Positions 55,042 to 63,158 of a DNA stretch of 64,000 nt are shown here, piece by piece (the first letter of the stretch is position 1; every line of letters begins with the position of its first letter). The translations under genes were made by a program, and so were the position numbers. The stretch is taken from NCBI GenBank assembly GCA_965214015.1, contig CBDCAS010000018.1, positions 1 to 64,000 on the forward strand, in the 5' to 3' direction. The notes under the pieces are model-generated. The model was not told the origin of the DNA. It saw only the letters and a program-made list of their open reading frames with translations, and did no database searches. The stretch comes from CBDCAS01 sp965214015 (GTDB lineage: Bacteria > Pseudomonadota > Gammaproteobacteria > Coxiellales > Coxiellaceae).

Positions 55042-56559
55042 ATGAATCCCTTTCATTTTAATGAACACCTTGGCCAAAAACGTTGGCTTATCATTGCCAC
55101 TATTATGTCAGTGGCGATTCTTGAAGTACTTGACTCCACGATCGTTAATGTCGCCCTACCCAATATGATGGCCTCACTTAGCGCCAATCAAGAAAAAATC
55201 ACCTGGGTACTAACTGCCTATGTCGTAGCTTCCGCTATGATGATTCCTCTCACTGGTTTTTTAAACCGACGTATTGGATACCGTCGCCTCTTACTCATCA
55301 ATATCAGCGGCTTTATGATCAGCTCTTTTTTGTGTGCCACAGCCAATTCGTTGACTATGATTGTTATTTTTCGTCTACTACAAGGAGGCTTTGGTGCAGC
55401 ACTGATTCCATTATCCCAGGCAATTTTAAGAACTACCTTCCCACTTGAAGAACAAGGTAAGGCAATGGCAATCTGGGGTATTGGCATTATGGCAGCCCCC
55501 ATTTTCGGCCCCACTCTCGGTGGCTTGATTACACAACATGCTAGCTGGCGCTGGGTATTTTATATCAATACTCCCATTTGTATCTTTAGTTTAATACTCA
55601 CTTCATTGATCATAAAACCCATGCCAGGAAATCGAGAAAAAATCGATTTCCTGGGGATTCTATTGATGTTCACAGGTATCGGTTGTTTACAAATTATATT
55701 AGACCAAGGTAATACACAAGATTGGTTCCACTCCCATACTATTTTGGCACTTACCCTAACTAGCGGACTGGCTCTTATTTTATTTATCTGGCGTACTGCC
55801 CAACACCCACATCCTGTGGTTCATTTCCCTATCTTTAAAGATCGTAATTTTACATTATCTACACTCTGTTTTGCCTTTTTTGCAGGATTATTATTTTCTA
55901 ACCTTACTCTACAGCCCATCATGATGGAAACACTCTTTGGCTATACTCCAATGATTGCCGGAATCACGATGTCTCCTTCTGGCTTATTCAGTGCTATTGG
56001 GATGATGCTCGCTTCTCAGCTGATGAAACATATCTCTGTGCGTTATTTATTAGTGGTCGCTGCACTATTTTGCAGTATCGGTACAGCTTATCTCTCAGGG
56101 CTGACTTTAACAGCGACACAAATGCATTTTATGACTGCTAATATGATTATTGGCATGGGCTTAGGATTGTTTATGGTACCTTTATCTACTTATGCACTGG
56201 CTACTCTAGATGCTCACTATCTCACTGAGGGCTCTGGACTATTTGGGTATGGTCGTATGCTCGGCGTTTCTATTGGCATCTCACTATTTAGCACTTTAGT
56301 GAGTCGATCTACACAAACCTATTGGAATCAATTAGGCCTTCACATTAATCAATTAAATCCGAATTTGAGGTTGTGGCTACAACACAGTCATAAAACACTA
56401 AATGACCCACATACTATTGCAATACTACAAAAAAATCTTTTCTATCAGTCCAATATGCTAGCCTTCTTAAATGCTTATCATCTGATCTCTTATGGCTTTT
56501 TAGTGCTCATCCCTTTGGTGCTTGCCATGAAAACTGTTAGACTGTCCCGCTCTGCTTAG
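55042..56559 (+). CDS. emrB: DHA2-family multidrug efflux permease (EmrB-type)
   Basis: The 505-residue protein has about 14 membrane segments. It opens with the DHA2 signature (LEVLDSTIVNVALPNMMASL), then GRLLGV-like motif A/C regions (PLTGFLNRRIGYRRLL, and GIGIMAAPIFGPTLGGLI at TM5). It exports drugs or other toxic compounds with EmrA in a tripartite pump, driven by proton motive force. The gene is two bases downstream of emrA. The HIT gene follows 32 bp later with its own ribosome site (AAGGAACACAG). Confidence 0.9.
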   Translation: MNPFHFNEHLGQKRWLIIATIMSVAILEVLDSTIVNVALPNMMASLSANQEKITWVLTAYVVASAMMIPLTGFLNRRIGYRRLLLINISGFMISSFLCATANSLTMIVIFRLLQGGFGAALIPLSQAILRTTFPLEEQGKAMAIWGIGIMAAPIFGPTLGGLITQHASWRWVFYINTPICIFSLILTSLIIKPMPGNREKIDFLGILLMFTGIGCLQIILDQGNTQDWFHSHTILALTLTSGLALILFIWRTAQHPHPVVHFPIFKDRNFTLSTLCFAFFAGLLFSNLTLQPIMMETLFGYTPMIAGITMSPSGLFSAIGMMLASQLMKHISVRYLLVVAALFCSIGTAYLSGLTLTATQMHFMTANMIIGMGLGLFMVPLSTYALATLDAHYLTEGSGLFGYGRMLGVSIGISLFSTLVSRSTQTYWNQLGLHINQLNPNLRLWLQHSHKTLNDPHTIAILQKNLFYQSNMLAFLNAYHLISYGFLVLIPLVLAMKTVRLSRSA

Positions 56560-56591
56560 AATGAGGTTTAAATTTTTAATAAGGAACACAG

Positions 56592-56924
56592 ATGAGTTGC
56601 GTTTTTTGCCATATCGTCAATAAAAAAATAGATACCCCATTACACTATGAAGATGATGAGCTAATAGCCTTTGATGATATTCATCCTAAAGCACCGATTC
56701 ATGTTTTAATCATTCCTAAAAAGCACATTGCAAACTTAAATGATATTGATAAGAACGATATTTTGTTAATGGGAAAGATGATGGAAATAGCAAAAAAACT
56801 AGCAAAAGACTTCAATATTGCTCAAGCAGGATATCGCCTTATTATGAATTGCAATCAAGAAGGCGGACAAGAAATCTATCATATCCATCTTCACTTACTA
56901 GGTGGCCATAGATTGAACAATTAG
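56592..56924 (+). CDS. Histidine triad (HIT) nucleotide-binding protein
   Basis: This 110-residue protein is of the HINT type. It has CVFCHIVNKKI at the start, a nucleotide-contact block (AFDDIHPKAPIHVLIIPKKH), and the triad HIHLHLL with His97, His99 and His101. Members hydrolyse AMP-lysine and related adenosine phosphoramidates. Length fits the 110-120-residue family. The ribosome site is good (AAGGAACACAG). It lies between emrB and folE, 54 bp before the folE start, and probably shares a transcript with one of them. Confidence 0.93.
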   Translation: MSCVFCHIVNKKIDTPLHYEDDELIAFDDIHPKAPIHVLIIPKKHIANLNDIDKNDILLMGKMMEIAKKLAKDFNIAQAGYRLIMNCNQEGGQEIYHIHLHLLGGHRLNN

Positions 56925-56978
56925 TATGATATACTGCGTTTTTTCTCTCATAAATAAACAGTATCAGGGGTGTGCATT

Positions 56979-57551
56979 TTGACTACAGTGATCCACAAAA
57001 CACAAGACATCAGTGAGGCCCTAAAATCAATTATCGAAACACTAGGAGAAAATCCGCATCGACCAGGCTTACTCCATACACCAAAAAGAGCTGCTCAAGC
57101 ACTCCAATATTTAACACGTGGTTATCAAGAGGATTTAGCGACATTAATTAATGGGGCTTTATTTGAGTCTGAAATGGATGAAATGGTAATTGTTAAAGCG
57201 ATCGAAATATATTCTTTATGCGAACATCATTTATTGCCTTTCTATGGCCAGTGCCATGTCGCTTATATTCCCAACGGTAAGGTCTTAGGGCTTTCAAAAA
57301 TTGCTCGTATCGTTGATATGTTTTCACGGCGCTTACAAATTCAAGAGCGTCTCACCCAACAAATTGCAGAATCCATTCTCAATATTACCGAGGCTCGTGG
57401 CGTTGGTGTTGTGATCGAAGCACAGCATCTGTGTATGATGATGCGTGGTGTTGAAAAACAAAATTCTCGCATGACCACCTCAATGATGCTAGGTCTATTC
57501 CGCGATAAAGCACGTACTCGTAGTGAGTTTTTAGAATTAATTCACTCTTAA
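56979..57551 (+). CDS. folE: GTP cyclohydrolase I
   Basis: The ~190-residue enzyme opens GTP to 7,8-dihydroneopterin triphosphate, the first step of folate (or queuosine/biopterin) synthesis. Zinc ligands Cys81, His84 and Cys152 are in SLCEHHLLPFYGQ and AQHLCMMMRG, and the SRRLQIQERLTQQIA block is also conserved. I choose TTG 56979, eight bases after AGGGG, over GTG 56970, which would overlap that ribosome site. It ends convergently with the 457-residue gene 30 bp later. Confidence 0.92.
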   Translation: MTTVIHKTQDISEALKSIIETLGENPHRPGLLHTPKRAAQALQYLTRGYQEDLATLINGALFESEMDEMVIVKAIEIYSLCEHHLLPFYGQCHVAYIPNGKVLGLSKIARIVDMFSRRLQIQERLTQQIAESILNITEARGVGVVIEAQHLCMMMRGVEKQNSRMTTSMMLGLFRDKARTRSEFLELIHS

Positions 57552-57581
57552 AAATAGGGGTAGCTTACAGCTGTTTATGAA

Positions 57582-58955
57582 TTAGGCATAAGCAAGTGCT
57601 AAAGGCTGTTTATCATCAGGAGAACTAGGTACAGAACTAGGTACAGAACTATAAGCACTATCACAATCGTTCTCATCTAATTCTTCTTTAAAAAGTTTTA
57701 ACTGACTTAACTTTAAACCTTCTTTTGGTGCATAAGAGTTTTTTACAAAAGGAATTACATACCTTTTTGTAAAAAAAACAAAACAGGTCATAAGCACAAT
57801 ACCAGCGCCGACAACAGGAACGATAGATCCAAACGCTGGAATAAATAAAATCATACCAATCCATAATCCTACAGCCGTACCCACACTTAATTTTAACGAA
57901 TTGTTATTAGATTTTTTTAGCTCTAGTAAAGCCTTTTTAAGCAACTCTTGATATTCAATATTTTCTTTTAAGTTTTCCAAATTTCCTTTACAATTTGAAC
58001 TAGAAACATCTTGCTTAATTCCAAGGACAGTTGTTACTTCCTTACAATTTTTATCACTAAGATATCCATTAAAATAATTAATTCTATTACTACATTCTTT
58101 AATTAATTTATTATAGCGTCTATTTTCTATATACGCTTTTGCAACAATATTGATGACATCAAATGTATATAAGGCAACAATTAAGTACATAGCAAAAGGG
58201 GCCAGAGCACCAACGAGAATAAAACAGGTGGTCAAACCCACTACACACCACACTGCATCATTTAAAAGCTCAAACCAACGACGATCCCATTGTGCTTTAA
58301 GTCGCTGACTCCAGCCTATTTTTTTTTCTTGCTCAGGCATCCAAGGACCAGGCACCGTATGCTTGGCCATCATAGCCAGATTAACTCCAAGCCGTGGTAA
58401 ATAATAAGCCCAGCTAAGAAGAGCAAAAACGATTTGAGTCACAGGATGAATAGATTTTAAAACAGAACCTATTGCTCCACATGGATCTGCAACATTGAAG
58501 ACAGTAAAGAAGCGTATAACTCGCAATACTAAAAGTCGTATGAAGTTGGTGAATACCCACTGACTACGGAAAGTATCTAAGTTACAAGTACATGATGCAT
58601 TAGAATTATTATCTGTACCATCTATTTCATTACTAGTTAGCGCAAGTGTATTCTCAATTTCTCTTTTTTTGCGCTCTAATCCAAGTTGGGTTGTATATTC
58701 TAAAAGTGAGTTTTTAATTTTCTCTAAATTTGCCCATAAAATATAATCTTTAACTTTTTTAGTTAAAGCATCTTCCATTTTAGTTAAAGCATCTTCCATT
58801 AAGAAACTTTCTAATACCAAAAAATGAGCATTCCAAAGGATTAAGGTTTGACAATAAGCAACTTGTGGATTAGAATAAGCGGAAGATAATGCAATATTTG
58901 TTGTATCTGAATTGGAATAATTTACATCATTTAAACCTGATAAGTTTTCTGGCAT
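57582..58955 (-). CDS. Multi-pass membrane protein of unknown function, 457 residues, candidate effector
   Basis: The N-terminal 120 residues are soluble and include a coiled coil. Hydrophobic blocks follow at about 130-200, 232-265 and 345-390 (SVGTAVGLWIGMILFIPAF), with a soluble charged loop between. The segment HTVPGPWMPEQEKKIGWSQR and the Trp-rich RRWFELLNDAVWCVVGL resemble, from memory, a group of multi-pass proteins in Legionella/Coxiella relatives, but I cannot name the family. The C-terminal tail is acidic then Ser/Pro-rich (SSVPSSVPSSPDD). Two internal tandem repeats are visible. The start has a good ribosome site (GGAG), and the promoter is of the PmrA-box-like type. Confidence 0.65.
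   Translation of the reverse strand: MPENLSGLNDVNYSNSDTTNIALSSAYSNPQVAYCQTLILWNAHFLVLESFLMEDALTKMEDALTKKVKDYILWANLEKIKNSLLEYTTQLGLERKKREIENTLALTSNEIDGTDNNSNASCTCNLDTFRSQWVFTNFIRLLVLRVIRFFTVFNVADPCGAIGSVLKSIHPVTQIVFALLSWAYYLPRLGVNLAMMAKHTVPGPWMPEQEKKIGWSQRLKAQWDRRWFELLNDAVWCVVGLTTCFILVGALAPFAMYLIVALYTFDVINIVAKAYIENRRYNKLIKECSNRINYFNGYLSDKNCKEVTTVLGIKQDVSSSNCKGNLENLKENIEYQELLKKALLELKKSNNNSLKLSVGTAVGLWIGMILFIPAFGSIVPVVGAGIVLMTCFVFFTKRYVIPFVKNSYAPKEGLKLSQLKLFKEELDENDCDSAYSSVPSSVPSSPDDKQPLALAYA
57621..57650. repeat. 12-bp tandem repeat in the 3' end of the 457-residue gene
   Basis: AGAACTAGGTAC occurs twice in tandem (57621-57632 and 57633-57644) with a partial third copy. It encodes the repeated Ser-Val-Pro-Ser units near the C-terminus. 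Period 12 keeps the frame, so copy number may vary between strains without disrupting the gene. Confidence 0.7.
58758..58799. repeat. 21-bp tandem duplication in the 5' part of the 457-residue gene
   Basis: Two exact copies of a 21-base unit, TTTAGTTAAAGCATCTTCCA plus T (58758-58778 and 58779-58799), encode the doubled MEDALTK peptide. The duplication is in frame and looks recent because the copies are identical. Confidence 0.75.
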
Positions 58956-59282
58956 AAATTACACTCCTTTACTAAATGACTAACTCTAGACATACCCTCT
59001 TAAATGTTAGTACTCCCCTAAATATTGACCAACTTTTTCGATTATAATACAAAAAGCTTAAATTAATCTTAAATCTATAAGCATTTAACCTATAAAATTC
59101 TATAGGTTCATTTTCATACAAAAAAGCTACCCTATATTTTTTATTAGCACTGAAATTAAATTGTATTTAAAATATCGCGATACACACTTGGAATTATATC
59201 ATTTTGTTGTATTCAATATGAAATATTATAGTTCACTATTATAGTTAGTTTATTCACTAGGTGCTTAAGATAGGAGATCATT
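58956..59282. promoter_or_regulatory. Divergent intergenic region with PmrA-box-like promoter and inverted repeats
   Basis: Minus strand, toward the 457-residue gene: TTAA (59072-59069), seven bases, TTAA (59061-59058), eleven bases, TATAAT (59046-59041), giving a leader of about 79 nt. This matches the two elements at 51634-51795 exactly in spacing. Further right, AACCTATA/TATAGGTT (59087-59094 and 59101-59108) forms an eight-base perfect stem. A second TTAA-N7-TTAA pair lies at 59156-59170 but without TATAAT at the same distance. TATCGCGATA at 59173-59182 is a perfect palindrome. The plus-strand gene has a good ribosome site (TAGGAG) but no clear -10 box. Confidence 0.55.
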
Positions 59283-59744
59283 ATGGGCAACCAACCATTA
59301 AGTATAAATAATTACACTTACAATACTTATTCCCACCAAAATACAAACGACACAGGAGCCATTGTAAAATGTCCACGTTTTAAGTTCGGTTTGTCACTAG
59401 ATGATAAAAAAGACAAAGTTAGCACTATATTAGGTGTTTGCTTATGTGCTTTAGGCTTATTAACTGTTTTGACCGTAGGAGGCTGCCTTATCGCAGCAGG
59501 TTATGGTGCCCCTGTTATTGTTGCTTTTATATTATTTACATCCTTTAAAACTGCTATGCTATCAGGAGGGGTTGTTTTAATTGCTAGTACTCTATTAACA
59601 ATAATGGGCAGCATACTACTTCTAAAAAATAATAAACCTTCTTTTTTTTCTAATAGAAATAACAACAAAAAAGCTGAGGCTGATTGCGCACCAAATAATA
59701 GTACCAGGCTGCTATTAAAAAGATTCAGTAGATTAATAAAATAA
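59283..59744 (+). CDS. Small membrane protein of unknown function, 153 residues
   Basis: This has a Thr/Asn/Tyr-rich N-terminus (about 35 residues), then two long hydrophobic segments (about 58-78 and 82-118: VSTILGVCLCALGLLTVLTV and the segment after GYGAPVIVAFILF), and a Lys/Arg-rich tail to Lys153. A hairpin in the inner or a host membrane is plausible. No family is recognised. The stop TAA (59742-59744) ends where the IS982 element begins, so the original gene may have extended further and been truncated by the insertion. Ribosome site TAGGAG. Confidence 0.55.
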   Translation: MGNQPLSINNYTYNTYSHQNTNDTGAIVKCPRFKFGLSLDDKKDKVSTILGVCLCALGLLTVLTVGGCLIAAGYGAPVIVAFILFTSFKTAMLSGGVVLIASTLLTIMGSILLLKNNKPSFFSNRNNNKKAEADCAPNNSTRLLLKRFSRLIK

Positions 59745-60753
59745 CGTGAGTTCGACCTAACTCATGCTAAGATTGAAAAATTGTTATTCAAATATAAAGA
59801 AGGCTTCTTAGGTTGTAAAGAATAAGCGACTAATCCAGCCAGGATGTTAACCCTACAATTGACAGGACTACGATGACGAGAGTGTTCTATCTGACTAATA
59901 TTTTTTAATTGATCAATGACGGTTTCAACAATCACACGTTTTCGTAATAATAATTTGTCGATCATTGGCATCAGTTTATTTTTCATATTTTTTCGTAGGC
60001 GTGTAATGAATTTTAAACCACGCAGGTATAATTGATTAAATAATTCAGAAGAAATATATCCTTTATCACCTATCAATTTACCCTCTAATCCTTGTGTTAA
60101 CTCATCAACAGGTTTACGGTCATCCGTATTAGCTTTCGTTATTTTGAAAGCCAGTATTTCCCCTTTATCATTAATGACTAAATGCAGTTTAAAGCCGAAA
60201 AACCAACCCATAGTTGATTTCTATTTTTTAGCAAGCCCTTTAAAAACACGATTTGATGATGAACGTTTAGGATGGCACACAGATAATGTGGTAGAGTCAA
60301 TAAAGTAAATTCCTGTTAATGTTTTGCTTTGGAAATGCATTAATAAACACAAGAGTACCAATATGGATGGCATCAGTTCAACGAAGCGATTATAACTGAC
60401 CAAATCAGGGAAGGCTTTATACAAATGCTGTTTTACATAATTAATATAATAGGTTTTAAAATCACGATAATGACTTTGATGAAAGTGGATGACAATCGTC
60501 ATGATTTCTGAGGGAGTCAGTCGGCATGACCTAGTTCTTTTTTTACTCAAATTAGGCAAAGAAGCTTTCTCTAATTCAGGCAATACTAATTGACAAAAAT
60601 CATCGACAACACAATATAAATCGACTAACTTATCCATACGGCTCTTCCTTTTAAGGTTTGATTTACTGAAATTAGCTGCTTTTGCACGAAACTTAACCAT
60701 GAAAGAGCCTTTTATTCAATCACTTACTTTACACCTTTTCATCGAACTCAGGT
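59744..60753 (-). mobile_element. IS982-family insertion sequence, nearly complete copy
   Basis: An element of about 1010 bp. Its left end, ACGTGAGTTCGACC, and the complement of its right end, ACCTGAGTTCGATG, form imperfect terminal inverted repeats of about 13 bp. It carries one transposase gene on the minus strand, in two open pieces. I see no clear target duplication: left flank TAAAATA, right flank TAAATAG are similar but not identical. A near-identical 186-bp copy of its left end opens the window in inverse orientation. Confidence 0.85.
59762..60700 (-). pseudogene. IS982-family transposase interrupted by an in-frame amber codon
   Basis: The frame from ATG 60700 reads 159 residues (start of domain to VFKGLAKK), meets TAG at 60223-60221, then continues in the same frame (KST, then MGWFFGFKLHLVIND) for another 152 residues to the stop at 59762. 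Total length of about 312 codons equals intact family members, and the DDE residues are present on both sides (FIDSTTL, LIGDKGY, VETVIDQLK). The TAG stands where the family has a Gly/Arg codon, so a single nonsense mutation, not a frameshift, breaks the gene. Read-through or restart at ATG 60211 would give partial products. Confidence 0.8.
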
Positions 60754-60771
60754 TAAATAGGCAAACAGTAA

Positions 60772-61149
60772 AAATGGGGAAGGTTCATTACACTAGAACC
60801 CGTTGAAAGTACTCGCCAGATACGCGTGCTTGTTCAGGAATGTTTTGATAACGCAATAGCGGCTATGGCTAAAGAAGGCTTTATTGATGAATCAAAAGCC
60901 TTAGTTGAAGCAACCGTACATTGGTTGCGGCACACTGGCATTTCAGATGATTTAAACAAACGCGGACGCCCTATTGTGCATGTTAGAGATGATGCTGGTC
61001 ATACCACCAGTGCCACGACAGATCTATACAACGATGTGAATTACAAGCGAGGCATAATTCAGGGAAAAAGAAAAAAATTCTTCCCGATTAGTTTTTCCAG
61101 TTATAGTTATCACACAAAAAAGTACAGTTCGCCCGATCACCTGTATTAA
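60772..61149 (+). pseudogene. Tyrosine recombinase (phage-type integrase), C-terminal fragment
   Basis: The frame is open from just after TAA at 60769 to a stop ending at 61149. It carries the catalytic end of the family: VHWLRHTGISD (the HxLRH box), a His in DDAGHTTSATT, and the nucleophile Tyr in DLYNDV. The usual N-terminal core-binding domain and first catalytic Arg are missing, and the IS982 element directly precedes it, so it is a truncated gene. The last 35 residues (after DLYNDV) do not look like the family. GTG 60826 is the first start codon in the remnant. Confidence 0.75.
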
Positions 61150-61967
61150 TTTAATGGAACATGAATGAAAATTTTTTGCTCTTTTAATGCATTGGGCATA
61201 TCATCAAACGTAAGAAATGCTGGTATTTTTTTATTGATCTCAAACTCTGATTTCTCTTTCCACTTACCATAAATATAATGATACGCCAGCCCAAGATTTG
61301 CTGGTTTACCAATGTATTGAAATCTAGCATATCTTCCACCCTGCAATGATATGTGCTCAATACCTAAATCACGCCTAAGCAGCGCAATTCCTGCACTGAA
61401 CCGGACTTTATCTACTTCCACTTCCCCATCATGTGGATTATCATATCCAATTCCAATTAACATTCCAGAAAAATCGTCGCCCAACTCATCAGTTTGTAAT
61501 TTTTTTGCAAGCGTACACCAAGCATTTTTAGCTGCCTCAACATACAAACCTTGTTTAGTTACAGCTTGAATCGGCAAATCATTCAATTCGACGATAATGG
61601 GTTCATCTAATGAAATAGATTCTAATTCATTAACAATATTTAATTTTTTTCTAGCTTGAGTTGGCGTATAACCAAATGTGTCTTTGAAACAACGCGCAAA
61701 TGCAGATTGATCATCAAATCCAGAGCTTAAAGCAACTTCAAGAATAGAATCATTACGGCTTTGAAGTGAACGAAAAGCTAGCTCCATACGAAATCGACGG
61801 ATAAATGCTCCAGGTGTTTGATTTGTTCCCTCTGCAAAAATCCTTTTCAAAGATGACAATGATACTCCGATTGATCTTGCAATTTCTTCTAGTATAATTG
61901 GTTGATCAATATTCTCATAAATGAATCGAACTGCTTTGACAAATTGCGTATTCTTTATATAGCTCAT
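61146..61967 (-). CDS. AraC-family regulator with GyrI-like ligand-binding domain
   Basis: The 273 residues start with two AraC-type helix-turn-helices (about 8-105: EEIARSIGVSLSSLKRIFAE and EVALSSGFDDQSAFARCFKDTFGYTPTQ). The C-terminal domain (about 120-273) matches the GyrI-like small-molecule-binding fold (IVELNDLPIQAVTKQGLYVE, VRFSAGIALL, QGGRYARFQYIG). The layout is that of Rob/SoxS-like MarA relatives controlling stress or efflux genes. The start has a good ribosome site (AGAGGAG). It ends overlapping the integrase fragment by four bases. Its targets are unknown. Confidence 0.87.
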   Translation of the reverse strand: MSYIKNTQFVKAVRFIYENIDQPIILEEIARSIGVSLSSLKRIFAEGTNQTPGAFIRRFRMELAFRSLQSRNDSILEVALSSGFDDQSAFARCFKDTFGYTPTQARKKLNIVNELESISLDEPIIVELNDLPIQAVTKQGLYVEAAKNAWCTLAKKLQTDELGDDFSGMLIGIGYDNPHDGEVEVDKVRFSAGIALLRRDLGIEHISLQGGRYARFQYIGKPANLGLAYHYIYGKWKEKSEFEINKKIPAFLTFDDMPNALKEQKIFIHVPLN

Positions 61968-62118
61968 ATGAAACTCCTCTAATAAGACTTCATGTAATGA
62001 TATACCCCTGTTGAGTTAATATTTATGCGAAAACGGTCAATCTGCGTGCTTCAAGCGAGATTGTATCTATTCTCTAATCTATCCTCATTAGAAAAAAATT
62101 TCTTTACATATCAATCAA
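61968..62118. other. Intergenic gap beside the AraC-type regulator
   Basis: This 151-bp AT-rich gap has no obvious coding frame, terminator or palindrome. It may carry the AraC-type gene's promoter, but no clear boxes are seen. Confidence 0.3.
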
Positions 62119-62640
62119 TTATTTAACCTTAGGATGCGATATATTATATCGGTTGCATAGTGCAGTCACATCATTGATATCCTTAATCGTCAGTTGATAG
62201 CCAGAGTGAGAGACAATTTGATATTCCGGCGTTAAACAGCGAACCTTGAAACCCTTGATCTCACCTTGGCCCAATAAGGATTCAGCAGGATAAAAAACAC
62301 CCCGTTCAGCTGACCCGTATACTCCATTCTTATTTTCATCAAAGACGATCACATGCACATCAATAAGGTGACCGAGTTTATTCGCTAAGACAAAATTCCA
62401 ATCACTCTCATCACTTCGCTCAATTTGATCAAATCCAAGACCTTTTAACAGGTCACGTAAGCGCTTAACATGTTTTTCTTCAACGATAAAATCTAAATCA
62501 AAATGCGGCCGAGTCTGCTTACCAAGTAACGCATCCACACCCCAGCCACCATCAAGCCAAATATCGATACTCTGGTCAGAAAACAGTTTGTATAACTCAA
62601 GCACTCTATCCTGATCAAAATACAACCTCTTACTCCCCAT
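62119..62640 (-). CDS. Lincosamide/aminoglycoside-type nucleotidyltransferase-like protein (LnuA-like)
   Basis: This reads about 173 residues from ATG 62640 (MGSKRLYFDQDRVLELYKL). It has IDIWLDGGWGVDALLGKQTR followed by HFDLDFIVEEKH, the nucleotide and metal-binding block of the Lnu/ANT nucleotidyltransferase group. This group adds AMP to lincosamide or aminoglycoside hydroxyls, but many relatives act on unknown substrates and resistance is not proven. Open reading continues in frame to 62856 through a remnant of another gene, so this could be translated as a fusion. ATG 62640 has no clear ribosome site. Confidence 0.7.
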   Translation of the reverse strand: MGSKRLYFDQDRVLELYKLFSDQSIDIWLDGGWGVDALLGKQTRPHFDLDFIVEEKHVKRLRDLLKGLGFDQIERSDESDWNFVLANKLGHLIDVHVIVFDENKNGVYGSAERGVFYPAESLLGQGEIKGFKVRCLTPEYQIVSHSGYQLTIKDINDVTALCNRYNISHPKVK

Positions 62641-63119
62641 CCACACAGCATCTTGCTGTAACACCCACCAAGGCTTATATCTCTTCGTATAGTGCAACAA
62701 GTGAGACTTTTTACTCAAGTAAAACTGCCTGTAAGCAGCAACAGGATCGCCTGGCACCTTATATTCTTCAGGCATTGCTTGAGGGCGCTCTGTGACGCCC
62801 TTGGCATCTATAGAAGGCAATGTTAACTCTCGCGCAACGGCCGCTGATTGATGCAATTTGAATACTCAAAACGATATTGATATTCCTTATTCAGTGCTTC
62901 GGTTAAGTTTTTTAGCCAAAGCCAATTATCGAGCGATTCCCCAGCCCAAATGACGCAGGGGTGCTCCCCATGAGTCGATTTGTAAGGTGCATCCTGACCA
63001 TTTTGATGTAGCACAGCACAAAGAATTTGAGCGGATTCCAATATCATCTTAACGACGTGTTTATCACAATGATATTGAGCACATAACTCTAAATCATTAT
63101 CTAACATGAAAATATTCAA
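62641..63119 (-). pseudogene. Frameshifted pyrimidine-dimer glycosylase-like (phage-type) protein
   Basis: The first piece (63119-62823: MNIFMLDNDLELCAQYHCDK) and the second (62856-62641: HQSAAVARELTLPSI, then MPEEYKVPGDPVAAYRQFYL) join into one family protein of about 160 residues if the frame shifts by one base near 62852-62860. The family, seen in phages and bacteria, is annotated as pyrimidine dimer DNA glycosylase-like. The break makes it non-functional. The second piece runs in frame into the Lnu-like nucleotidyltransferase, producing an artificial 245-residue open frame. Confidence 0.75.
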
Positions 63120-63158
63120 CGGCGCACCTCTACGCTAAAATAACTTGATTTAAAATAA

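Noticed and set aside
59283..59302. N-myristoylation signal at the start of the 153-residue protein (MGNQPLS)
   Set aside because: The residue at the fifth position after Gly does not fit the usual consensus (Leu instead of Ser/Thr/Ala/Gly/Cys/Asn).
59737..60760. Target-site duplication of the IS982 copy
   Set aside because: Left flank TAAAATA and right flank TAAATAG are similar but not equal. Without an exact repeat I do not annotate one.
61968..62118. Possible integron attC-like site (a GTTGAGT string) in the gap beside the Lnu-like gene
   Set aside because: A single seven-base match is expected by chance. No paired inverse core site or imperfect hairpin was found, so I do not call a cassette array.
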